From assembly GCA_902826245.1 (NCBI GenBank), contig CADEEA010000033.1, positions 1 to 36,365 of the forward strand: a stretch of 36,365 nucleotides of DNA, in the 5' to 3' direction. Below, in pieces: positions 1 through 7,517 of the stretch. The notes beneath the pieces were generated by a model. The model searched no databases. It saw only the letters and a program-made list of their open reading frames with translations, and was not told where the DNA came from. The position numbers and the translations under genes are program-made. Source of the DNA: an uncultured Alphaproteobacteria bacterium. Its GTDB lineage: Bacteria > Pseudomonadota > Alphaproteobacteria > Caulobacterales > Aquidulcibacteraceae. The stretch's first letter is position 1; each line of letters begins with the position of its first letter.

Positions 1-2
1 CG

Positions 3-590
3 CTCCGGGTTTGGAACGACGACACCATCCAGCCCAAAACCGGTTTTCCCCCACATCCGCATTCGGACATGGAGATCATCACCTATGTCCGCACCGGCGC
101 GATCACGCACCAGGATTCAATGGGAAACAAAGGCCGCACCGAGGCCGGCGACGTGCAGGTGATGAGCGCAGGCGGCGGCGTCACCCACTCGGAATACAAT
201 CTCGAGGACGAAGCCACCACGCTCTATCAAATCTGGATTCTACCGAAAGAGCGCGGCGGTAAGCCCTATTGGGGCGCGGCGAAGTTTCCGAAACAGGATC
301 GCTCGGGAGCGTTGGTGACGCTGGCGTCGGGCTTCGCGCAGGATCAGGAAGCAGGCGCGCTGCCGATCCGCCAGGACGCGCGCGTGATGGCGGCGACCAT
401 GGCAGGAGGCCAGAGCGTTGCCTTCGCGGCCGAGCCTGGCCGCCACTTCTATCTCGCGCTCGCCAAGGGAGCGGCGCGGGTCAATGGAGTAACGCTGGCC
501 GCCCGCGACGGCGCAGCGATCAAGAACGAACCGGAAGTGCGGATCGAGGCTGACGCCGAAAGCGAAATCGTGCTGGTCGATGCGCCCTGA
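3..590 (+). CDS. Pirin family protein (5' end outside window)
   Basis: The reading frame is open from the first bases of the window and reads RVWNDDTIQPKTGFPPHPHS before the first internal ATG at 69, so the gene starts upstream and that ATG is not its start. The stretch with HPHSDMEIITYVRTGAI and the later GDVQVMSAGGGVTHSEYN are the hallmark pirin cupin motifs, including the metal-ligand histidines and the glutamate of the first barrel. About 195 residues are visible, so roughly 30-40 N-terminal residues are missing relative to usual pirins (about 230 aa). Pirins are iron-binding bicupins; some are quercetinases, others act as redox regulators. No partner here indicates which role applies. 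Confidence 0.93.
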   Translation, partial: LRVWNDDTIQPKTGFPPHPHSDMEIITYVRTGAITHQDSMGNKGRTEAGDVQVMSAGGGVTHSEYNLEDEATTLYQIWILPKERGGKPYWGAAKFPKQDRSGALVTLASGFAQDQEAGALPIRQDARVMAATMAGGQSVAFAAEPGRHFYLALAKGAARVNGVTLAARDGAAIKNEPEVRIEADAESEIVLVDAP

Positions 591-665
591 GTGCACATGA
601 ACAGTGCAGTCACGTGCTTTGCTTCTCAGTGCATCGCGAGCAAGGTGGGATGACGAGGAAACAAC

Positions 666-863
666 ATGGCTAAGCTCTTGATGGCGCTGCTGATGGCGGC
701 GAGTTTGGCGTCGTGCGTCGCGGCGACGGTGGCGGGTGCAGCGATCGGTACCGCCGTAGGGGTCACCGGCGCGGTGGTTGGAGCTACCGTGCAGACCACC
801 GGCGCAGTGGTCGACGCTGTCATCCCCGACGGCGACAAGAAGGACAAAGATGAAGAAGAGTAG
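666..863 (+). CDS. Small lipoprotein with glycine-rich hydrophobic segment
   Basis: This 65-residue protein begins with a lipoprotein signal peptide (MAKLLMALLMAASLASC), the LASC lipobox placing the lipidated cysteine at residue 17. A Gly/Ala/Val-rich stretch follows (about residues 18-48), resembling a glycine-zipper membrane segment, and the tail is highly charged and acidic (DGDKKDKDEEE). A purine-rich ribosome site (GAGGAAAC) lies just before the ATG. It stands alone between the pirin and an exported protein. It was not recognised as a named family; an envelope-anchored small lipoprotein is the safe description. Function unknown. Confidence 0.7.
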   Translation: MAKLLMALLMAASLASCVAATVAGAAIGTAVGVTGAVVGATVQTTGAVVDAVIPDGDKKDKDEEE

Positions 864-938
864 CGCGCACACAAACGTGAGTGGCGCGCGCGCCCGGCCG
901 GGTTTATGTTTTGGTTTGTTCTAGTTCGGAGGCTCCCC

Positions 939-1454
939 ATGCGTTCGACCATCGCGCTCGTCAGCTTGGCGGCGTTTTTTTCCCTCTCCCTCCCCGCCAA
1001 TGCGACGCCTGTGAATTTGTCGCCGGTAAGTTTTTCCCCAGAGTTTCAAACCGCTCTCGAGGAGGACCTCGGCGCCCGCGAGGGCGAACGGCTGCAGACG
1101 GACCTCACGAACGCAGTCACCAGAGAGCTTACCGCGCGCGGGGCCAGCATGGGCCAAGGCGGCATCACGATCGAGCTTTCGATCATCGACGCCGATCCCA
1201 ATCGCCCAACCTGGCAACAGCTGGCCAACCGACCCGGCCTGGACTACATGCGGTCGATATCGGTAGGCGGAGCAGAATTGCGCGCCCTTCTACGCGGTGC
1301 AGACGGCCAGATCATAAGTGAGGTCAACCACCGCCGTTATAACCACAGCATTGCAGACGCCGCCTTAGGTGCGTCGAACACGTGGTCGGAAGCGCAGCGG
1401 ACCATTCGCCGCTTCGCAAGCCGCGTCGCTGACGCCTACGTCGCGGCGCAATAG
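939..1454 (+). CDS. Exported protein of unknown function
   Basis: The start at 939 is chosen because a GGAGG ribosome site sits just upstream and the product then opens with a clean signal peptide (MRSTIALVSLAAFFSLSLPANA, cleavage after ANA). An in-frame ATG at 906 would add 11 residues and spoil it. The mature part is about 150 residues, with a helical segment around EDLGAREGERLQTDLTNAV and a predicted alternation of strands (ITIELSIIDADPN). It looks like a small periplasmic or outer-membrane-associated protein related in shape to DUF3313/DUF4410-type proteins, but no family is assigned. The stop lies only two bases before the convergent queE stop. Confidence 0.7.
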   Translation: MRSTIALVSLAAFFSLSLPANATPVNLSPVSFSPEFQTALEEDLGAREGERLQTDLTNAVTRELTARGASMGQGGITIELSIIDADPNRPTWQQLANRPGLDYMRSISVGGAELRALLRGADGQIISEVNHRRYNHSIADAALGASNTWSEAQRTIRRFASRVADAYVAAQ

Positions 1455-1456
1455 GG

Positions 1457-2092
1457 TCAGCGCAGCCCGATTAGCTTGTGGGTTTGCAGGCTGAGCCGCC
1501 AGAGTGGGTGAGCCAGGCAATAAGCAATGGCGGCCTCGGTGTTCGCCGTTTTCTCTGCGCCGTCCATCGGCTGCAGGAAGAAGTGCTTGAAATCCAGGCG
1601 TTCATAGCGCTCGGGATCGGCGCCCGGCTGCGGAAACACCAGTTTGAGTTCATCGCCTGAAACCTGCACAAGGTCGGCGCGGGCCTTGGGGCTGATGCAA
1701 ATCCAATCGAGTTTCGGCGGCGCGGTTAGCGTGCCATTGCTCTCCACCGCCACTTCGAACCCCTGCGCGTGAAACGCAGCAATAAGCCGCGAATCCAGCT
1801 GCAACAACGGCTCGCCGCCCGTGCAAACAATATACGGCGCTCCCTGTTTCAGGTCGGGCCAGAGCGCGCTTGCGGCGCGTGCAAGCACGTCCGCGTTCTC
1901 GAACCGACCCCCGCCGTCGCCGTCCACGCCCACAAAATCAGTATCGCAAAACGAGCAGATCGCCTCTGCGCGATCCTGCTCGCGACCGCTCCAGAGATTG
2001 CAGCCGACGAAGCGCACGAAAACCGCGGGGCTGCCGGCGCGCGCGCCCTCGCCTTGCAAAGTGTAGAACATCTCTTTGACCGCGTAAGTCAT
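1457..2092 (-). CDS. queE: 7-carboxy-7-deazaguanine synthase QueE
   Basis: Radical-SAM enzyme that converts 6-carboxytetrahydropterin to 7-carboxy-7-deazaguanine on the way to queuosine. The N-terminus [20 protein letters not shown] is typical. The cluster-binding motif is the expanded QueE form: [11 protein letters not shown]...ICSFCD, with a 14-residue gap before CxxC. TGGEPLLQ is the SAM-binding GGEP motif. The start at 2092 is preferred over the upstream ATG at 2107, because it overlaps the queC stop as ATGA and matches the family N-terminus. Length is 211 aa, normal for the family. It is translationally coupled to queC. Confidence 0.95.
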   Translation of the reverse strand: MTYAVKEMFYTLQGEGARAGSPAVFVRFVGCNLWSGREQDRAEAICSFCDTDFVGVDGDGGGRFENADVLARAASALWPDLKQGAPYIVCTGGEPLLQLDSRLIAAFHAQGFEVAVESNGTLTAPPKLDWICISPKARADLVQVSGDELKLVFPQPGADPERYERLDFKHFFLQPMDGAEKTANTEAAIAYCLAHPLWRLSLQTHKLIGLR

Positions 2093-2781
2093 GGCTCGCC
2101 ACGCCATTCCGCCCAGCCGCGCGCGCGCAGCTCACATGCCGGACATGAACCGCACCCGTAGCCCCAAGGGTGGCGGTGCCAGCGGTCGCCCTCATAGCAG
2201 GTGTGCGTGTGCTCGACGATCAGATCGACTAGCGCGTCGCCGCCCATTTCGTGCGCGAGCGCCCAGGTCTGCGCCTTGGAGCGGTGCATCAGGGGCGTAA
2301 CGATCTCGATCTGCCGATCGAGCCCCAGCGCGAGTACGCTCTGCATGGCATCGAGCGTCGTGCGCCGGCAATCGGGGTAACCGGAAAAATCCGTCTCGCA
2401 CATGCCCCCGACCAAGACGTCGATGCCCCGGCGGTAGGCGTAGGCCGCCGCGACGGACAAGAACACGAGATTGCGTCCAGGCACGAAACTTGTCGGCAGC
2501 CCGTTCGCGGCCATTTCGATGGCGCGGGAGCTCGTCAGCGCACTCTCGGCAATGGCGCCGTACCCGGATAGGTCGATGACCGTATCGCCCCCGAGCCCGG
2601 CTGCCAGCCCTGTCAGACGCAATTTTTCCAGCACGACCGGCCGCTGATCCAGCTCGACAGCGTGCCTCTGGCCATAGACAAACCCTATGGTTTCAACCAT
2701 TTTGTATTGGCCAAACGCCCAAGCCAGGCAAGTCGCCGAATCCTGACCGGCAGAAAACAGAACTAGCGCGGATTGGGACAT
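2089..2781 (-). CDS. queC: 7-cyano-7-deazaguanine synthase QueC
   Basis: ATP-dependent enzyme that converts 7-carboxy-7-deazaguanine to preQ0. [21 protein letters not shown] contains the PP-loop (SAGQDS, a variant of SGGxDS). [20 protein letters not shown] is the conserved central motif. The C-terminal zinc site is seen in CYEGDRW...[14 protein letters not shown]. The start at 2781 gives 230 aa, the family length. The open frame continues upstream to 2910, but those 43 residues are not QueC-like. queC and queE form a two-gene operon; queD and queF are absent from the window. Confidence 0.95.
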   Translation of the reverse strand: MSQSALVLFSAGQDSATCLAWAFGQYKMVETIGFVYGQRHAVELDQRPVVLEKLRLTGLAAGLGGDTVIDLSGYGAIAESALTSSRAIEMAANGLPTSFVPGRNLVFLSVAAAYAYRRGIDVLVGGMCETDFSGYPDCRRTTLDAMQSVLALGLDRQIEIVTPLMHRSKAQTWALAHEMGGDALVDLIVEHTHTCYEGDRWHRHPWGYGCGSCPACELRARGWAEWRGEP

Positions 2782-2895
2782 CACCGCGAAGTCATAGGCG
2801 AACTGGCCGCGCACTGGAACATGTTGCAGCTGCGAGAGATTTGCGGGCCCTGCCGTTAGGTAAGTGTGACCCTCCCGCCTCAACCGCAGGGTTGT

Positions 2896-2909
2896 TGACG
2901 GTCCCGTCA
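2896..2909. promoter_or_regulatory. Perfect inverted repeat TGACGG-N2-CCGTCA
   Basis: TGACGGTCCCGTCA is a perfect 6-bp inverted repeat with a 2-bp spacer, in the 300-bp divergent region between queC (minus) and the TonB receptor (plus). A second short hairpin, CAACC-GCAG-GGTTG, is directly beside it (2881-2894). It could be an operator, but no matching regulator is encoded nearby, so the assignment is tentative. Confidence 0.3.
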
Positions 2910-2930
2910 CCGAATGCGTCGCCCAGGCTG

Positions 2931-2960
2931 TTGACAGGAGGGGCTATGCTGCCTGCTATA
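2931..2960 (+). promoter_or_regulatory. Probable sigma-70-type promoter of the TonB receptor gene
   Basis: TTGACA at 2931-2936 is a consensus -35 box. It is followed after 17-18 bases by TGCTAT/GCTATA ending at 2960. The gene start is at 3082, leaving a leader of about 110 bases. The rest of the 2782-3081 spacer shows no gene. No riboswitch could be recognised in it. Confidence 0.5.
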
Positions 2961-3081
2961 GCGGCCTGGACACCTATGGGCGGGGGGGAGAGTCTCGCTC
3001 GCCGAGGCCCTATTTGCCCATGGTTCAAGATCGCGCGGGGGCCAGCTCATCGGCGGCGCCTCGTCAACTGGGAGGTTAGCG

Positions 3082-5811
3082 ATGAGCAGCAAGAAGAAAC
3101 TGGGATGGCTTTTGCTTTCGGGCGCTTCGCTCGCCGCCATGGGCGCGTTTTCGCCCGGTATGGCGCAGGCGCAGGAAGAGGATGTGATCGACGAAATCGT
3201 CGTTACGGCGACGGGCCGTTCGGCGGCGATCCAAGATGTTCCTTTGGCGGTCCAGGCCATTTCCGGCGAAACCCTGGAACAAGCCGGCCTGCAGAGCTTG
3301 ACCGACCTCACCCAGATTGCACCGACTCTTCGCATCGGCTCCGGTCAGTCGACGACTTCCGGCACCATCGCCTCAATCCGCGGCATCGGCACTGGCTCCG
3401 ATAACCCGGGTTTCGAAGGCGCAGTCGGCATTTTCATTGACGGCGTCTACCGCGCCCGCGCCGGTGCGGCGCTTGCCGACCTTCCGGATGTCGAGCGAAT
3501 CGAGGTCCTGCGTGGTCCGCAAGGCACGCTGTTTGGAAAGAACACCTCCGCCGGCGCCATCAGCGTCATCACTGCGGGCCCGGACTTCACGACCGGCGCC
3601 TGGGGTGACATGGAATTCGCCGAACGCGGCGGGCTGCGCGCTTCCTTTGGCGCAACCACTGGGCTGACCGAAAATCTCGCCGTCCGTATCGACGGCGCGA
3701 TCCGCGGCCAGGACGGCTACATCACGGATGTCACGTCCAACCGCGACATCAACAGCACCGACCGCTGGTCGGCGCGCGGACAGCTGCTGTGGGACATTAA
3801 TTCAGACGCGTCGTTCCGGCTGATCGTCGACGGTGGCCAAACCGGAGAGAATTGCTGCGGCGCGGTTAATCTGCAAAGTGGCGTTGTAGTCGGCGCGATC
3901 GGCAATATTTATTTCCCTGGCGCACTGCTCACGGACGATCCGTCCGAGCGCAACATGACGTTGTCACCCAACCGCTCCTATGACGAAGCTGCAGACGACT
4001 TCGGCGTTTCGGGAGAACTCAATTGGGACATTGGCGGGCTCACGCTAACGTCGGTTTCCGCCTATCGCGACTGGAGCGCCGAACGCGACCAGGACATCGA
4101 TTTCACCAGCATCGACCGCGCTTATCGCGATGGCCTTGAGATTGGCATTCAGACGTGGTCGCAAGAATTCCGTCTGCAAGGCGAGAACGGCCCGGTGAAT
4201 TGGCTGGTTGGCGCATTCGGCAGCGGCGAGGAAATTGACACGACCGACCGGATTCGCTTTGGCGCGGATGCGACCGCCTTCGCCAACGCGGCGACCTACT
4301 TCCTTACGGTCGGCGGCGCGAATGGCGCGCGCAAACTCTATGACCAGCCGGTTGCGCTGTTCAATCCCACGACCTTCGCCCCGCTGCCCTTCACCGACGT
4401 GACGTTGTGCGGTACCGTGCTCCCCGCGCTGCACCCGTTGATTCCGCTTCAGACGGCCACCTGCACCGGCCTTGGGGCAGCGAAGACCGGCGCGCTGCTG
4501 GGCGTCAACTTGGCGCCGGCGCCAGGGAATGAGCTCAATGTCTACCTGCCGAATGTGACGCCCGGCGACGGGCAGCAAGCGGATCGCTGGGGCACAACAA
4601 CCGAGTCGTTTTCGCTCTTTACGCACAACGAAATCAGCCTGGGCGAAAACCTAATACTGACCTTGGGTGCGCGATACAACGAAACCACCAAGGACCTGAC
4701 CGCCAGCCTCAACTCGGTAAACCCTGGTTGCGATCTGTTGCGAACTTTTGCAATCGATCATGACGCAAACCCGCTCACGCCTAACGTGAACCTCGCGTCG
4801 CTCATCTCCGCCGGGACCGGAGGCGGCGCCGACACGCCGTTCGCCCTGGCCTGCAACGCGGTGACCAATACCTTGGCGAATGATTCCGACCCGTTGACAG
4901 CTGGGAACCAAGCCTGGGCGGACAGCCGCACGGAGAACGAGTGGAGCGGCACGGCCTCGCTTGCCTTCCATCCAACTGAAGACCTGATGATCTATGGCGG
5001 CTACTCGCGCGGCTACAAAGCGGGCGGCTTCAACATGGATCGCTCGGGCTTCTTCGGCCGTAACAATCGCCGTCCCTTCGAGACGTTTACGCTCTCGACG
5101 AACGATCTCGAGTTCGAGCCGGAATTTACCGACGCTTATGAAATCGGCTTCAAGTCGACAGTCTTCGGCGGCACTACGTTCAATGCCAACGTCTACTATC
5201 AGCAGATCCACGACTACCAATCGAACGTGTTCTCGGGCTTCAACTTCTTCACGCTGAACGTGCCGGAACTGATCTCGCAGGGCGCAGAAGTCGAAGTGAG
5301 TTCTCGCTTGAGCGACAATCTCACGCTCACCGCCGGGGTCGTCTATAATGACGCCTTTTACGATAGCGCCGCCACCTATGGGGGCGACACCATAGCCGAC
5401 GGAACCACGCTGGCGCAGGCGCCGGAATGGACCGTCAGCGGATCAGCGAATTATTTCATGCCCCTCGTGGGCGATTTTGGCGCCAATTTCTACGTCAACG
5501 GCCGCTGGGTCTCCGAATATGCGACCATGACGCTGAACCCGAACCCCGCAACCGCGAACGAAGCATTCGCCATCTTTGACGGAAGGGTCTCTTTCGGCCC
5601 ACGCGACGGCAGGTGGTCGGTGGAAATCTTCGGGCGCAACCTGACCGACGAATACTATAATATCGGCGGGTTCGGCGCCCCGGAACGGACCATCGCGAAC
5701 AGCGCCGCCGGGCTCCTACCGCCTGGCGTGACCCCGCTCGCGGCGGGCAATTATCTCGTCTACCCGAACACGCCACGCACGGTCGGCATGACCTTGCGGG
5801 CACGCTTCTAA
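3082..5811 (+). CDS. TonB-dependent outer-membrane receptor
   Basis: The 909-residue protein has a signal peptide (ending ...SPGMAQAQ) and then a Ton-box-like DEIVVTATGR. The plug domain follows (about residues 45-160), with the typical IRGIGTG and ERIEVLRGPQGTLFGKNTSAGAI motif. The rest is a long beta-barrel ending in the aromatic MTLRARF terminus expected for outer-membrane insertion. GGAGG precedes the ATG. Such receptors import siderophores, vitamins, saccharides or other ligands using TonB energy. Two cysteine pairs lie in extracellular-looking loops (CCGAV; CGTVLP...TATC). The substrate cannot be read from the sequence, and the gene is monocistronic, ending at a strong terminator, so context does not help. 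Confidence 0.96.
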   Translation: MSSKKKLGWLLLSGASLAAMGAFSPGMAQAQEEDVIDEIVVTATGRSAAIQDVPLAVQAISGETLEQAGLQSLTDLTQIAPTLRIGSGQSTTSGTIASIRGIGTGSDNPGFEGAVGIFIDGVYRARAGAALADLPDVERIEVLRGPQGTLFGKNTSAGAISVITAGPDFTTGAWGDMEFAERGGLRASFGATTGLTENLAVRIDGAIRGQDGYITDVTSNRDINSTDRWSARGQLLWDINSDASFRLIVDGGQTGENCCGAVNLQSGVVVGAIGNIYFPGALLTDDPSERNMTLSPNRSYDEAADDFGVSGELNWDIGGLTLTSVSAYRDWSAERDQDIDFTSIDRAYRDGLEIGIQTWSQEFRLQGENGPVNWLVGAFGSGEEIDTTDRIRFGADATAFANAATYFLTVGGANGARKLYDQPVALFNPTTFAPLPFTDVTLCGTVLPALHPLIPLQTATCTGLGAAKTGALLGVNLAPAPGNELNVYLPNVTPGDGQQADRWGTTTESFSLFTHNEISLGENLILTLGARYNETTKDLTASLNSVNPGCDLLRTFAIDHDANPLTPNVNLASLISAGTGGGADTPFALACNAVTNTLANDSDPLTAGNQAWADSRTENEWSGTASLAFHPTEDLMIYGGYSRGYKAGGFNMDRSGFFGRNNRRPFETFTLSTNDLEFEPEFTDAYEIGFKSTVFGGTTFNANVYYQQIHDYQSNVFSGFNFFTLNVPELISQGAEVEVSSRLSDNLTLTAGVVYNDAFYDSAATYGGDTIADGTTLAQAPEWTVSGSANYFMPLVGDFGANFYVNGRWVSEYATMTLNPNPATANEAFAIFDGRVSFGPRDGRWSVEIFGRNLTDEYYNIGGFGAPERTIANSAAGLLPPGVTPLAAGNYLVYPNTPRTVGMTLRARF

Positions 5812-5836
5812 GACAATGGCGCATACTTAGAGTAGG

Positions 5837-5872
5837 ACGGCCGGAGCTTCACCGCTCCGGCCGTTTTCTTTT
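5837..5872 (+). terminator. Rho-independent terminator after the TonB receptor
   Basis: A perfect 11-bp stem (ACGGCCGGAGC / GCTCCGGCCGT) with a 6-base loop TTCACC is followed by TTTCTTTT. It starts 26 bases after the receptor stop. It lies between convergent genes, and on the opposite strand it would lie just beyond the mmsB stop, but the T-tract favours the plus direction. Confidence 0.9.
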
Positions 5873-5880
5873 GTCGAGGT

Positions 5881-6765
5881 TCACGCTTTCCCGCGCAGCA
5901 TCTGGATGATGCCGGAGAAGTCCTTGCCGGCGTGGCCGCGCTGAACGAATTCGCTGAACAACGCCTCCGCCGCACCGCCCAGCGGCGTTGAGGCACCGAA
6001 GGCTTCGGCCGCGTCCTGCGCCAGTTTCAAGTCCTTGAGCATCATCGCCGCCGCGAAGCCGCCATCGTACTCCCGGTTCGAGGGCGCCGCCGGCACCGGC
6101 CCAGGCCACGGGCAATAGGAAGTCAGCGACCAGTTTTGTCCGGACGCCTTTGAGGCGATGTCGAAGAATTTCTGTGGGTCGAGCCCAAGCCGCTCGGCCA
6201 GCACGAACGCCTCGCAGGTGCCAATCATGGAAATGCCGAGCAGCATGTTGTTGCAGATCTTGGCCGCCTGCCCCGCACCCGAGGCGCCCGCGTGAATAAT
6301 CGCCTTGGCCATCGGCTTCAGCGCTTCCTCGAAGTCGGCAAAATCCTGCTCTCGGCAGCCAACCATGAAGGTGAGCGTGCCGCCCTGCGCCGCGGCCGTG
6401 CCGCCTGACACCGGCGCATCAGCTGAGCGAAAGCCTTGCATCGATGCATCGCGCGCGACAGTGCGGGCGCTGTCCACGTCGATCGTGGAGCAATCGATCA
6501 GCAACGCGTCCTTGCGTGCATGCGGCAGGATCGACTGCAAATAGACATCGCTGACGTGCTGACCTGCGGGCAGCATGGTGATGACGATATCAGCGTCTTT
6601 CACCGCTTCGGCGGCTGAACTGGCGCCGTGCATCCCCTGTTCAACGGCACGGGCGACGGCTTCGGCGTTCAGATCGAATGCCGCCACCTCTCGCCCGGCC
6701 TTGGCCTGATTTGCGGCCATGCCGGAGCCCATATTGCCAAGGCCGAGGAATGCGACGCGGGTCAT
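5881..6765 (-). CDS. mmsB: 3-hydroxyisobutyrate dehydrogenase MmsB
   Basis: NAD-dependent oxidation of 3-hydroxyisobutyrate to methylmalonate semialdehyde in valine breakdown. The N-terminal Rossmann motif is GLGNMGSGMA (residues 8-17). DAPVSGGTAAAQGGTL (about 117-131) is the substrate-binding signature. GQAAKICNNMLLG carries the catalytic lysine (K169). The start at 6765 gives the usual 294 aa with MTRVAFLGLG at the N-terminus; the upstream ATG at 6792 adds unrelated residues. It is separated from the hydrolase and mmsA by the unrelated CHRD gene, so it probably has its own promoter. A GTCATTCC palindrome lies 36 bp upstream of the start. Confidence 0.95.
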   Translation of the reverse strand: MTRVAFLGLGNMGSGMAANQAKAGREVAAFDLNAEAVARAVEQGMHGASSAAEAVKDADIVITMLPAGQHVSDVYLQSILPHARKDALLIDCSTIDVDSARTVARDASMQGFRSADAPVSGGTAAAQGGTLTFMVGCREQDFADFEEALKPMAKAIIHAGASGAGQAAKICNNMLLGISMIGTCEAFVLAERLGLDPQKFFDIASKASGQNWSLTSYCPWPGPVPAAPSNREYDGGFAAAMMLKDLKLAQDAAEAFGASTPLGGAAEALFSEFVQRGHAGKDFSGIIQMLRGKA

Positions 6766-6800
6766 GGGGGGGCTCCGACAAGCTTCTCTCACAAAGCCGC

Positions 6801-6836
6801 GTCATTCCGGACGCGCGTAGCGTGATCCGAAATGAC
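6801..6836. repeat. Short palindromic repeat, GTCATTCCGG family (single hairpin)
   Basis: GTCATTCCGGACGCGCGTAG at 6801-6820 is followed by CGTGATCCGAAATGAC, forming one imperfect hairpin. It is the left hairpin of the larger two-hairpin elements at 14299-14410 and 18521-18627. It lies in the 134-bp gap upstream of mmsB, which otherwise holds no gene. Confidence 0.85.
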
Positions 6837-6899
6837 GGAACTTGACGATGGCTCTTTAGAGCCGGCTTGTGGCGACGTCCATCTTCCCCGCGTGCCGCC

Positions 6900-7409
6900 T
6901 TAGCTCGCCGGCGCCAATCGCCCGCTGATCTCGCCGTCCTGGAACGCATCGGTGTGGATGTTGAGATAGACGAAGTCAGCGCCCAACGTGGCGACGAATT
7001 GCTCGAAACTCAGGCTGGAGCCGACCAAAGCGGCGTTCTCCGCATACGGCAAATCCTCGAAGGCGAGCCGAAATCCGTTCGGCGCATCGGCGTATGCGGC
7101 GCCGTAGGGAAACGGAACCAGCAGCGAGATGTCGCCGTTGGCGGCGTAGAGGTGGAGATGCACCGGCCCGACGCCCGCATGGATGACGTGATCCCACAGA
7201 TTGTCCCGCGAAATGCCGGCGACATCGAGGGTGACATCCACGGTCTGCGTCGCTGTATCCACCGAAACAGAAGCTACGCCGGAGGCCATCGAGCCGGTGA
7301 TCGTCGGCGCCTGATTGCCGTTAAGCGCGGCGGTGAAACGCAGCGTCTCCGCCGATGCCGGAGCGGCGGCCGCGATCGCGGCGCATGCAAACAGCACTGC
7401 TCTCAACAT
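6900..7409 (-). CDS. Exported CHRD-domain protein
   Basis: The 169-residue product has a signal peptide (MLRAVLFACAAIAAAAPASA) followed by one CHRD-like domain. ETLRFTAALNGNQAPT opens the domain. HIHAG-type residues appear as DHVIHAGVGPVHLHLY, and it closes with YLNIHTDAFQDGEISGRL, the classic end motif of bacterial CHRD (chordin-like) domains. The start is chosen at 7409 because AGGAG lies eight bases upstream and the signal peptide then begins at residue 1. CHRD proteins are secreted or periplasmic; their biochemical role is unknown. It sits between valine-catabolism genes without an obvious functional link. Confidence 0.88.
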   Translation of the reverse strand: MLRAVLFACAAIAAAAPASAETLRFTAALNGNQAPTITGSMASGVASVSVDTATQTVDVTLDVAGISRDNLWDHVIHAGVGPVHLHLYAANGDISLLVPFPYGAAYADAPNGFRLAFEDLPYAENAALVGSSLSFEQFVATLGADFVYLNIHTDAFQDGEISGRLAPAS

Positions 7410-7517
7410 GTTGCATCTCCTGCATCTCATTCGGATCATTTTGTCGGCGCTACTTGGGCGGGTCGATGCGCCTGCGACGAACGGCAAGCGTCGCAACGCT
7501 ACGGGGCCGTGAGCGCG

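Noticed and set aside
2782..2960. preQ1 riboswitch upstream of queC
   Set aside because: The leader before queC was read on the minus strand for the short A-rich preQ1 aptamer and no such hairpin plus A-tract was found.
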